Shown here: positions 31,862-39,725 of the stretch, one piece after another | Numbering within the stretch: position 1 is the stretch's first letter | How the letters are laid out: every line of letters starts with the position of its first letter | Assembly: GCA_002449305.1 (NCBI GenBank) | Contig: DKDI01000036.1 | Span: 22,786 to 70,537, forward strand | DNA length: 47,752 bases | Source of the DNA: Treponema sp. UBA6852 | GTDB taxonomy: Bacteria; Spirochaetota; Spirochaetia; Treponematales; Treponemataceae | Direction of reading: 5' to 3' | Position numbers and translations under genes: made by a program | Notes under the pieces: generated by a model | Database searches by the model: none | The model's input: only the letters and a program-made list of their open reading frames with translations | What the model was told of the DNA's origin: nothing

Positions 31862-33370
31862 TCAGCTGTGAATAGAAGTGTTGCGTACTGTAACATCGTG
31901 CGCGCTTCCTTCGCTGATTGTTGTAGATGAAACAAGTGTAAGTTTTGCTTTCTGCTGAAGTTCTGGAATTGAAAGTGCGCCGCAGTTGCACATTGTGTGA
32001 ATTACTTTGCTCATTGAAAGCGAAACATTGTCGTGCAAGCGTCCGGCATAAGGAACGTAAGAGTCTACTCCTTCTTCAAACGCCATTCCCTTTTTTCCGC
32101 CAAGATCGTAACGCTGCCAGTTGCGCGCCCTGTTGCTTCCTTCGCCCCAATATTCCTTTACGTAGTTTCCGTTGATTATAAGCTTGTTTGTAGGAGACTC
32201 ATCGAATCTTGCAAAGTAGCGTCCGAGCATTACAAAGTCCGCGCCCATTGCAAGAGCAAGTGTTATGTGGTAGTCGTGAACGATTCCGCCGTCCGAGCAG
32301 ATTGGAACATAGATTCCTGTTTTTGCGTAGTATTCATCGCGCGCTTTTGCAACTTCGATTGTAGCTGTTGCCTGTCCGCGTCCGATTCCTTTTTGCTCGC
32401 GTGTAATGCAGATTGAGCCGCCGCCAATTCCAATTTTTACAAAGTCCGCGCCGTTTTCTGCAAGGAACATAAAGCCTTCGCGGTCAACAACGTTTCCAGC
32501 CCCAACTTTTACATCTTTTCCGAATTTTTCGTGGATGTCGTGAAGGGCTCTTGCCTGCCATTCAGAATATCCTTCGCTTGAATCAAGGCACAAAATATCA
32601 ACGCCAGCCTTTAAAAGTGCCGGAACTCTTTCCATGTAGTCGCGTGTGTTGATTCCTGCACCAACAATGTATCTGTGGTCGCTGTCCATAAGCTCGTTTG
32701 GATGGCTTTCGTGGTTGTCAAAGTCTTTTCTGAATACAATTGAAACAAGATGATTTTTGTCATCGATTATAGGAAGCTGATTTACTTTGTGCGCCCAGAT
32801 TAAGTCGTTTGCCGCGCTCAAAGTGATTCCGTCTTTGCCGGTAACAAGTTTTGCAAAAGGCGTCATGTATTCGCTTACTTTTGAATTTGCAGGAACATGG
32901 TCAATTCTAAAGTCGCGCTCTGTAATAATTCCTTCAAGCTTGCCGTGGGCAGTTCCATCGTCTGTTACGGCAATTGTGCTGTGTCCAGTTTGTTCTATTA
33001 AAGATACAACTTCTTCAAGAGTCTGATCCGGGCGGATATTTGAGTCGGAAGTTACAAAGCCGGCTTTGTATGATTTTACGCGCGCAACCATTGCCGCCTG
33101 ATTTTCGATTGTCTGTGAGCCAAATATAAAACTGATTCCGCCTTCTTTTGCAAGGGCAATTGCCATTTTGTCATCAGAAACCGACTGCATGACCGCGCTT
33201 ACCAAAGGAATGTTCATTGAAAGCGAAGGTTTTTCGCCTGATTTTTTGTTGAATCTTACAACTGGTGTTTTCAATGAAACATTTTCTGGAATGCATTCTG
33301 CGGATGTGTAGCCGGGAATTAACAGATACTCACCGAATGTGTGAGACGGTTCTTCGTAAAAGTATGCCAT
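31862..33370 (-). CDS. guaB: IMP dehydrogenase
   Basis: A 502-residue enzyme oxidising IMP to XMP with NAD+, the first step to GMP. The catalytic loop is GGGSICITR near residue 318 with the nucleophilic Cys, and GRGQATA follows. Residues about 110-230 hold the two CBS domains (VSEYMTPFAKLVT, ITERDFRI). DGGIVHDYHITLALAMGAD near 365 is the phosphate-binding region. I start it at ATG 33370 (MAYFYEEPSHTF), preceded by GAGGG. It is the first gene of the guaB-purA pair. Confidence 0.94.
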   Translation of the reverse strand: MAYFYEEPSHTFGEYLLIPGYTSAECIPENVSLKTPVVRFNKKSGEKPSLSMNIPLVSAVMQSVSDDKMAIALAKEGGISFIFGSQTIENQAAMVARVKSYKAGFVTSDSNIRPDQTLEEVVSLIEQTGHSTIAVTDDGTAHGKLEGIITERDFRIDHVPANSKVSEYMTPFAKLVTGKDGITLSAANDLIWAHKVNQLPIIDDKNHLVSIVFRKDFDNHESHPNELMDSDHRYIVGAGINTRDYMERVPALLKAGVDILCLDSSEGYSEWQARALHDIHEKFGKDVKVGAGNVVDREGFMFLAENGADFVKIGIGGGSICITREQKGIGRGQATATIEVAKARDEYYAKTGIYVPICSDGGIVHDYHITLALAMGADFVMLGRYFARFDESPTNKLIINGNYVKEYWGEGSNRARNWQRYDLGGKKGMAFEEGVDSYVPYAGRLHDNVSLSMSKVIHTMCNCGALSIPELQQKAKLTLVSSTTISEGSAHDVTVRNTSIHS

Positions 33371-33465
33371 TTTGCCCTCTTGAAATGAAATTAGGCAGCT
33401 ATAGTGCCTTAGAAATTTCAGCATATTATATAAAAAACAGCCTGTTCTGTCTATTCTTTAGTTAT

Positions 33466-33516
33466 GGAGGGAGGAAAACCAACTAATTCGTAAGCGTAGT
33501 TTTTCCTCCCTCCATG
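33466..33516. repeat. Small inverted-repeat element (copy 2)
   Basis: TGGAGGGAGGAAAA and TTTTCCTCCCTCCA form a 14-bp inverted repeat around ACTAATTCGTAAGCGTAG. The ends and interior resemble 13391-13453. Confidence 0.6.
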
Positions 33517-33538
33517 CCACCCTCCTTTCCTTGCAACG

Positions 33539-33557
33539 CTTAGGGCTGCGCCCTAAG
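33539..33557. repeat. CTTAGGGC hairpin
   Basis: CTTAGGGC, TGC, GCCCTAAG: an 8-bp perfect stem with a three-base loop, with no T run. It may be part of a dispersed intergenic repeat. Confidence 0.6.
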
Positions 33558-33796
33558 AACCTGCTTATAATTTGCATTATTCCTGAATATGCGGTAAGAA
33601 AAAGAAAGCGGCAACCGAGCCGTTTTGAGCAATGTTGGCTGGTCCGATTCCTTTTACGCTCAACTTGGTGAATTGACGCGCTTTTTCTTATAGCATATTC
33701 AGATGGTTGTAGTTTTGTGTTGAAGGATATTTGTTGCGGAAAGAAAAAATGCGGCTGAATTTTATGTATAGAGGCAGTTCTATACAAACAAATCCC

Positions 33797-33826
33797 TTGA
33801 CAATATTGACTGGGGGGGGGTAGTCT
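33797..33826 (+). promoter_or_regulatory. Promoter-like site with G9 spacer tract
   Basis: TTGACA (33797-33802) and TAGTCT (33821-33826) are 18 bp apart, and the last nine spacer bases are G (33812-33820). An alternative pair, TTGACT at 33806 and TTTAAA at 33829, would also have the tract in its spacer. The -10 box is weak. The only downstream gene is the HTH fragment at 33930. Confidence 0.5.
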
Positions 33827-33929
33827 TGTTTAAAATTTTTTTGCGGAAAAGTTTAAAGTATGGCTTTAGTTTTTTTAATATGTCTTTATTAAAAAACGAT
33901 TTTAAACTAGAATGCAGACAGGCAAAAGC

Positions 33930-34115
33930 ATGGGAAAGCAGAAATTTTCTACAGAGTTTAAACTTGAAGTTGTTGGAAAGTACGAGATGGGAACTTGCGG
34001 CTACAAAAGGCTTGCAAAGATGTACGGACTTTCCAGAGACACTGTGCGCAGCTGGGTCTTGAATCCAAAGTTAAACCCTGATAAGAATTCAGAAGAAGAA
34101 ACAACTGCGCAATAA
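33930..34115 (+). CDS. Orphan transposase-type HTH protein (IS3 OrfA-like)
   Basis: A 61-residue protein: MGKQKFSTEFKLEVVGKYEM, then GYKRLAKMYGLSRDTVRSW, the HTH of transposase_8/IS3 OrfA proteins. The leucine-zipper half of OrfA and any OrfB are absent, and no terminal inverted repeats of an IS are apparent. It may be an IS remnant or a domesticated DNA-binding protein. The upstream G9 promoter would make its expression phase-variable. No good ribosome site is seen. Confidence 0.5.
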   Translation: MGKQKFSTEFKLEVVGKYEMGTCGYKRLAKMYGLSRDTVRSWVLNPKLNPDKNSEEETTAQ

Positions 34116-34119
34116 TTTT

Positions 34120-34548
34120 TTATCCTCTTTGTTTTAGCGCGGAAAGATTTTTTTCCAGCAAAACAAGACGGTTCTTTAGCTCCCGCACTTGGTTCAGGCT
34201 TTTCATTATCTTGGACTGCATGTAGGTGTCTGCAAGGATTCCGTCGAAAAGAAAATCTGCAAATGTTGCAAATGTCATTGTGTTCATTCTAAAATCCACA
34301 GGAATTACAACCTGCCTAAGCTCCGCCTGAAGCTGCTGCAAAAGAAAATTTATCTGGTTCATTATGTCTGCCGCCGTATTCAGTTTGTAATGCTTTATAA
34401 GGTCAACGAAAGTTCCTCCACCGAACATATCAATAAAGCCCCAGTTACGCGCGCTTTTGAATTTTTTTTCCGCCGCTTCTACAAGTGGAAGTGTCTGCCG
34501 TGTAAGCGATAATGCTCGTTCAATCCTGTTTTTTTCAATTTCATCCAT
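34120..34548 (-). CDS. Conserved helical protein of unknown function
   Basis: A 142-residue cytosolic protein. It is largely helical (ERALSLTRQTLPLVEAAEKK at the start, RELKNRLVLLEKNLSALKQR at the end, likely coiled coil) with a Gly-rich middle (FIDMFGGGTFVDLIKHY near residue 40). There is no signal peptide or clear membrane span. The ribosome site is weak. It resembles small conserved proteins of Firmicutes and spirochaetes without known function. It converges on the HTH fragment. Confidence 0.65.
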   Translation of the reverse strand: MDEIEKNRIERALSLTRQTLPLVEAAEKKFKSARNWGFIDMFGGGTFVDLIKHYKLNTAADIMNQINFLLQQLQAELRQVVIPVDFRMNTMTFATFADFLFDGILADTYMQSKIMKSLNQVRELKNRLVLLEKNLSALKQRG

Positions 34549-34718
34549 AGCCTAACTATAAAATAAATAGAGGAAACTTGCAAATTTTAGCAAAAAAATT
34601 CTGTGGAACATGGTTATTTTGAATATTTGTTATATAATGAATAATAGTCAGGTGAAATTTTTTAACCTGAAAAATTCTATTTAAAAATGTCTGCTAAATG
34701 CGGCATTTGGGGACTGTT

Positions 34719-36048
34719 ATGAAAGTTGAAAAACTTGCATTGAAGTTGTCTATGCTCCTTGTTATTGGATTGTTTATCGGGGGGGGGTATAGGTTGTAGT
34801 GATGGTTCGTCTGGAGGAAGTTCTGATGGCGAAAGTGGTTCGGCAAACAACTCCTTCCTCTTCTACAGCCAGAAGTGGAACTATGCGGACGACACGTTTG
34901 GAAAGCCGCTTCCTGCCAAGCTTGAGCTTAAGAGGTCGATTGCTGCCGGGGACACTCTTGGCGCACCGTTTGCGGAGAATGCTGTGGCGTTCTGCACTGC
35001 GGGCGTCTGGGGCGAGGATGACACGGTTATTTATTATGTTGACGGCAGCAACTATGCGCTCTGGTCTTACTCTGCCGACGGAACAAAAACGCTGGTAAAA
35101 GAAGCGGTTGCCAATGCGACAGGTGCCTTTGTGAGCTACGACAGCGAGGGAAAATGCCTTTTCGCGCTTTACGGTTTTAGTGATACAAATCATCAAAAAG
35201 TTTTTCTTAAAGACACTGCAAGCGGAAAGTCTTTTACAATTTTGATTGATGCAGATATTCAACCTATAGCTAATATTACAGCACTTGCCGGAAGCAAAAA
35301 AGACAGTTCTATTTTTATAACATTTAATAAGGGTTATGAGATGGAGATGTATGCTTATAAGTTCAGCCGAGATTTTTCTGCAATGTTTGAAAAAGGTTCA
35401 GAAGTAAGTTCCGTTAAAGAAAGCGAATGTAGTTCATTTCATCTTGGCGGGGAAACTCTTTTCAATACCGAGCCGTTGAAAAAAGACCCGATTCAGTATA
35501 AGATTACCGACATGACCGTGCTTGGCGGAAAACTTTACGCGCTTTTTGCGAGTTGCTTTGAGAGTAAAATGTCTAGTAATGCAGGAAATTATTCATCTGG
35601 CGGCGGAGTGCTTCGCATAAATTATTCCGATAATCTTTCTGTGGACACAACGTTTGGAACAGACGGCGTTGTAGGTTATTCAAGTAAACTGAAAGAGAAA
35701 ACTAGTACTTCTTGTGTGGGCTGGATAATTTATGATGGTGAAAATAATAATCCTTCGTACTGGTCTAAAAAGGATATAAATTCCAACCTTGAATTTAACA
35801 ATCCGCAGAAAATTGTTGCCATAAAGCCGGACGAGCTTGTGATTGCGGAAAACGGCATTGCACGGGCTAGTGATGATATGCATAGTTTTTATAATCTTGC
35901 TCGTGCCGTTACAATAGACTTGAACGGAAAAATCAAGAGCGTTACGGCGGTTCACGGAAAGTCGTTCAGCTACGGCGGATATAAAAGTACGTATAATGAC
36001 TTTGAAGGACTTGCTGTTGCTAGCGGTTATAATATTTCTTTCGAGTAA
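34719..36048 (+). CDS. Phase-variable lipoprotein, frame broken at a G9 tract
   Basis: ATG 34719 encodes a signal peptide (MKVEKLALKLSMLLVIGLFI). At 34779-34787 a tract of nine G lies inside the signal peptide and the frame stops at 34799. With eight G the frame reads GGGIGCSDGSSGG, supplying the lipobox Cys, and continues for about 440 residues to the stop at 36048. The mature part has beta-propeller-like segments (YYVDGSNYALWSYSADGTK and similar). I recognise no precise family. The state read here is off. The glycosyltransferase begins three bases after the stop. Confidence 0.82.
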
Positions 36049-36051
36049 ACA

Positions 36052-37017
36052 ATGAAGCCGTTGGTCAGCGTGTGCATTCCCGTGTGGAATTCGGAACAGT
36101 ATCTTGACGACTGCCTTGAGTCCGTCTTTGCGCAGGACTTCGCGGGCTTTGAAGTTGTGGTTGTAAACGACTCAAGCCCCGGTTCAGACTCAAGCGGACG
36201 CACTTGCCGCCAAATCGTAAAACAGGCGCACAAAAGGCACAAAAAATCAGGCTGCCTCAAGGTGTCCTATATTGAACATTCCGAAAACCGCGGACTTGTG
36301 GAATGCAGGCGCACGCTGATTAACGCCGCGCACGGAACTTTCATCCTGATGCTGGACAGCGACGATGTGCTTAAGAGCGGCGCAATTTCCGCCCTGTGGA
36401 TGCTGCAGGAACAGCACGGCACGGACATTGTGGCAGGCGGCTTCGACATTTTTCCGCAAGAAAAGGACAGCCGAAGGTTTCCGCTCTACGACGGATTCAT
36501 TCCCGGAAGCGAGCTTTTTTCCGTCTGGCTGATTCAAAAAAAATACACGTCGTTCCTGTGGGCAAAACTCATAAGAGCAGACGTGTTTCGCCGCGCAATG
36601 GAAAAAATTCCCTACACCTACTGCAACATGGCGGAGGATTTCTTAATCTGGTTCTTCATCACGCAGACGGCGCAGAGTTTCTTTGCAACAAGTCAGATTG
36701 TCTACGGTTACCGCCGAAATTCCGGAATGTCGTCCGCAAGAAAAATCACCACACTTGAACAGTGCCGCCAAATCTGCTCGGCAGCCAGCGTCTTCACAAA
36801 CATCTTCCTTTACATCGACGAGCAGACACAAAACAGCAAGCCTCCGCTCACCGATGAGCAGCTCTACGCAATCGGCCGCACCGCCGAAAACTACGTAAAA
36901 AGCAACATCACCCAAATCAAAACCCTCGCCGTCTCGGAACTTGTTCCCGATGCAATGCAAATGCTAAAAGAAGCCTGGGGAGAAGAACTCGTGGAACGGA
37001 TGGAAAAGGCGAGGTAG
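36052..37017 (+). CDS. Family 2 glycosyltransferase
   Basis: A 321-residue GT-A transferase. The N-terminus (PLVSVCIPVWNSEQYLDDCL) and VVVVNDSSPGSDSS near residue 39 bind the nucleotide sugar; the metal motif is LMLDSDD near 103. GT2 enzymes build surface polysaccharides or glycolipids. It begins three bases after the lipoprotein stop, so it is co-transcribed with that gene. Base composition is higher in GC than the neighbours, which may point to a different origin. No ribosome site is evident other than translation coupling. Confidence 0.85.
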   Translation: MKPLVSVCIPVWNSEQYLDDCLESVFAQDFAGFEVVVVNDSSPGSDSSGRTCRQIVKQAHKRHKKSGCLKVSYIEHSENRGLVECRRTLINAAHGTFILMLDSDDVLKSGAISALWMLQEQHGTDIVAGGFDIFPQEKDSRRFPLYDGFIPGSELFSVWLIQKKYTSFLWAKLIRADVFRRAMEKIPYTYCNMAEDFLIWFFITQTAQSFFATSQIVYGYRRNSGMSSARKITTLEQCRQICSAASVFTNIFLYIDEQTQNSKPPLTDEQLYAIGRTAENYVKSNITQIKTLAVSELVPDAMQMLKEAWGEELVERMEKAR

Positions 37018-37360
37018 GTGGAGGTTGTCGGTCGTCTCCACATTTTTTGGTTATAAAGCCGTCCAGTGTGTTGCAAACGAATGGGTGGCTTTACTTTTTA
37101 ACTCTTCAATGTAAATTTCGCAAAAAAAATTTGTGCCTGTGCTTACGAGAGCTATAATGCAAAATCGGTACTACAGTCAAACTGTAGTGTCGCCACAGGA
37201 AAACTGTACAGCGTATACAGACTGTTATGGATTTCATTATCGAGCCCATGACACGGCAATCTTATGCATGGATTCCCGCAGCAAGTGCAGGAATGACAGA
37301 AAAAGTCAAATCGGGGAATGACAGGTTCATAAAGTGCAGGATGATAAAAAAAAATCCGCC
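37018..37360. other. Intergenic region with short palindrome and REP-like units
   Basis: No gene is seen. It has TATAAT at about 37154, the inverted repeat ACTACAG-TCAAA-CTGTAGT (37171-37189), and REP-like units from 37233 to 37325 (GATTCCCGCAGCAAGTGCAG, GGAATGACAG twice). Confidence 0.55.
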
Positions 37361-37948
37361 TCATGCTTTCAGGCATCTTCTTATTGTGTTGCGGGAAACT
37401 CCAACGAAATGCGCAATCCGGTTTATGCTCATGCCCCAGCAGTGCATTGTCTTTATTTGAAATTCTGCGCCGTCCAGAAGGTGCTCGTTGTTTTTTCTTC
37501 CCTTGGGACGGCCGAGATGCACGTTCTGCGCCCTTTTGAGCGCGAGGGCTTCCTTTGTGCGTTGGCTTATCAGGTTGCGCTCGATTTCCGCGCTCAGTCC
37601 GAATGCGAACGCAAGCACCTTGGACTGGATGTCGTCTCCGAGGCGGTAGCCGTCCTTTATCGTCCAGATCCGCGCGCCTTTTTCCATAATCATGTTCAGA
37701 ATCGACATAATCATAAAAAGACTTCTGCCCAGACGCGAAAGTTCGCTGCATATAATCAGGTCGTCCTTTCGGATGTGCGAAAGAAGCCTGCCAAGCTCGC
37801 GTTTGTCCGGCGTGAGTGTTCCGCTGATTGTCTCCTCAATCCATGCTCCCACCTCAAGCGAATTTTTTTTGCAGAACCGCAGAATCTCGAACCTTTGATT
37901 TTCCACCGTCTGTCTGTCCGTGCTGACGCGAATGTAACCGTAAATCAT
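37361..37948 (-). CDS. Serine recombinase, Mpi-like DNA invertase
   Basis: A 195-residue small serine recombinase. The catalytic Ser is in YIRVS (residue 9), the catalytic-domain core includes SELSRLGRSLFMIMSIL near 68, and the dimerisation helix segment IQSKVLAFAFGLSAEIERNL near 107-126 is very close to that of the Bacteroides invertase Mpi. A C-terminal HTH is present (SINRIAHFVGVSRNTIRRCL). Such enzymes invert promoters or exchange DNA at short sites. The inverted repeat AATGAT-N6-ATCATT directly adjoins the start codon and may be an operator. Confidence 0.87.
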   Translation of the reverse strand: MIYGYIRVSTDRQTVENQRFEILRFCKKNSLEVGAWIEETISGTLTPDKRELGRLLSHIRKDDLIICSELSRLGRSLFMIMSILNMIMEKGARIWTIKDGYRLGDDIQSKVLAFAFGLSAEIERNLISQRTKEALALKRAQNVHLGRPKGRKNNEHLLDGAEFQIKTMHCWGMSINRIAHFVGVSRNTIRRCLKA

Positions 37949-37966
37949 AATGATAAGATAATCATT
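37949..37966. promoter_or_regulatory. Inverted repeat at the recombinase start
   Basis: AATGAT (37949-37954), six bases, ATCATT (37961-37966). It abuts the recombinase ATG at 37948 and could be an autoregulatory site. Confidence 0.45.
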
Positions 37967-38027
37967 TTTAGGCTGAAAGGGAAATAAATGGCAATGCCGC
38001 TTTGCTTTGCTGTTATCCGTTTTGAAT

Positions 38028-38106
38028 TCACTGTCATTGCCGCGCTTAACGCGGCAATCTGCTGAAAGAATTTGATAGATTATCGGGTCAAGCCCGATAA
38101 TGACAT
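38028..38106. repeat. Dispersed palindromic repeat (REP-like family), best copy
   Basis: Two good hairpins: GTCATTGCCGCGCTTAACGC with its pair CGGCAATCT, then TTATCGGGTCAAGCCCGATAA. The second is followed by TGACAT. This is the clearest example of the repeat in the window. Confidence 0.75.
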
Positions 38107-38217
38107 TAAATTATAAAACTCGACATTTGGGCTATTTACAAAAAAATCAGGATTTATGCGCAGTTTTTACAAAAAATGGTATATATTATATGTGCATGGC
38201 AAGAAATGAGGTGAAAA

Positions 38218-39579
38218 ATGAATATAAAGTGTCCTAATTGCGGCCAGCTGATTGCGCTTGAGCAGAATGTTTATGATTCTATTGCGAACGATGTGCGCAA
38301 CGAGCAGTTTGAAATTGAGCTTGAAAAACGTGCGGTATCCTTGAGCAAAGAAAAAGAAGCAGCGGTTCAGCTTGCGGTCTCAAAGGCGCAGAACGAAAAG
38401 GAAAAGGAAATTGCGGCTTTGGAGGCAAAACTTTCAAAACTGGCGGCGGAATTCGAAGCGGAAAAACAGAAGTCAAAGTCGGACTTGCAGGCTGCTCTGG
38501 CGGAAAAAAATCAGCAGATTACAAAGATTTCCGCAGAGCTTGGAGCGGTAAAAGAAAAGTCGCAGTCGGAACTGAAAATTGCGCTTGCTTCAAAGGAACA
38601 GGAAATCGCGCTTTTAAATGAAAAGATTAATTTTGGCAAACGTGATTCTGAAATTGCAGTGAAATCCGCAGTTCAGGACAAGGAAAAGGAAATAATTCAG
38701 CTTAAGAGCAACCTTGCTGTTATGGAAAACAAGTCTAAAAGCGAAGTTTCTTCTATAAAAGAGCAGTTTTCGGCGCAACTAAAGGCAAAGGACGAGGAAA
38801 TTGCGTTCTATAAGGATTTCAAGGCAAAAGAATCGACCAAGAGAATTGGCGAGGACTTGGAACAGTTCTGCCTTACGGAGTTCAACAAGAACCGCGCACT
38901 TGGTTTTCAGAATTCGTATTTTGAAAAAGACAACAAGGTTTCGCGTGCTTCGGGCAGCAAGGGCGACTTTATTTTTAGGGAAGCTAGCAGCGACGGTGTG
39001 GAATTCATTTCAATTATGTTCGAGATGAAAAATCAGGCTGACGAAACGGCGACCAAGCACAAGAACGAGGATTTCTTGAAGGAGCTGGACAAAGACAGAA
39101 ACGAAAAAGGCTGCGAGTATGCGGTTTTGGTTTCCATGCTTGAAAGCGACAACGACTACTACAATACTGGAATTGTGGATGTTTCGTATAAGTACCCGAA
39201 GATGTACGTGATTCGCCCGCAGTTTTTTATTCCAGTGATTACCTTTCTGCGGAACGCTGCCATGAACACTCTTGAGTCCAAGCGTGAGCTTAGGCGGATT
39301 CAGGAACAGAACATGGACATCACGCACTTTGAAGAAGACTTGAATAAATTCAAGGACGGATTCAGCCGAAACTACGACCTTGCAAGCCGCAAATTCATGA
39401 GCGCAGTTGAACAGATTGACAAGGCGATTTCAAACCTTCAGAAAATGAAAGAGGATTTGCTTAGTTCCGAAAACAACTACCGTCTTGCGAACAATAAACT
39501 TGAAGACTTGACTGTGAAGAAACTTGTAAGAAATAATCCCACGATGAAGCAGAAGTTCGATGACCTGAAAGGGGAATAA
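38218..39579 (+). CDS. DUF2130 protein (coiled coil plus PD-(D/E)XK nuclease-like domain)
   Basis: A 453-residue protein. An N-terminal zinc-ribbon half (CPNCGQ at residues 4-9) leads into a long charged coiled coil (about 20-200). A nuclease-like domain follows: KGDFIFRE near 244 and FISIMFEMKNQ near 263 give the D...ExK pattern of the PD-(D/E)XK fold, similar to RmuC. The C-terminus is again coiled coil. The family function is unknown; DNA processing is an inference. The start follows GAGGTG. It converges on the methyltransferase. Confidence 0.85.
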   Translation: MNIKCPNCGQLIALEQNVYDSIANDVRNEQFEIELEKRAVSLSKEKEAAVQLAVSKAQNEKEKEIAALEAKLSKLAAEFEAEKQKSKSDLQAALAEKNQQITKISAELGAVKEKSQSELKIALASKEQEIALLNEKINFGKRDSEIAVKSAVQDKEKEIIQLKSNLAVMENKSKSEVSSIKEQFSAQLKAKDEEIAFYKDFKAKESTKRIGEDLEQFCLTEFNKNRALGFQNSYFEKDNKVSRASGSKGDFIFREASSDGVEFISIMFEMKNQADETATKHKNEDFLKELDKDRNEKGCEYAVLVSMLESDNDYYNTGIVDVSYKYPKMYVIRPQFFIPVITFLRNAAMNTLESKRELRRIQEQNMDITHFEEDLNKFKDGFSRNYDLASRKFMSAVEQIDKAISNLQKMKEDLLSSENNYRLANNKLEDLTVKKLVRNNPTMKQKFDDLKGE

Positions 39580-39591
39580 TGGGAAAACTTG

Positions 39592-39715
39592 TCATTGTTT
39601 AGTTTGAAAAGATGTCATTGTCGGACTTAATCCGACAATCTTTTGTGTGTGAACATAAATCCTCCGGTCAAGCCGAAGGATGACATTTAGCGATCCGGGC
39701 AATGACAATATGTCT
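39592..39715. repeat. Dispersed palindromic repeat (REP-like family)
   Basis: ATTGTCGGACTTAATCCGAC forms a hairpin with ACAAT, then TCCTCCGGTCAAGCCGAAGG forms a second one with ATGACATT. It lies between convergent genes and may serve as transcript end for both. Confidence 0.7.
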
Positions 39716-39725
39716 GTTGCGCATC

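Larger units (their letters stand above)
33371..33929. other. Gene-free repeat region upstream of an orphan HTH gene
   Basis: I see no convincing gene in these 559 bp. They hold the inverted-repeat element at 33466-33516, a CTTAGGGC/GCCCTAAG hairpin (33539-33557), a TATAGA/TTCTATA inverted repeat near 33768-33785 and a G9 promoter at 33797-33826. Confidence 0.7.

Noticed and set aside
33458..33787. A 109-codon minus-strand frame
   Set aside because: It runs through inverted repeats and hairpins, with no ribosome site or composition typical of protein.
33930..34115. A complete IS3 element
   Set aside because: No OrfB, no DDE motif, no terminal inverted repeats or target duplication can be seen.
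34120..34548. Assignment of the helical protein to a toxin or phage family
   Set aside because: The sequence shows only helices and a Gly-rich turn; no motif supports a specific function.
37171..37189. ACTACAG-TCAAA-CTGTAGT as a BlaI/CopY operator
   Set aside because: The gap between half-sites is five bases instead of two, and no gene starts downstream on the plus strand.
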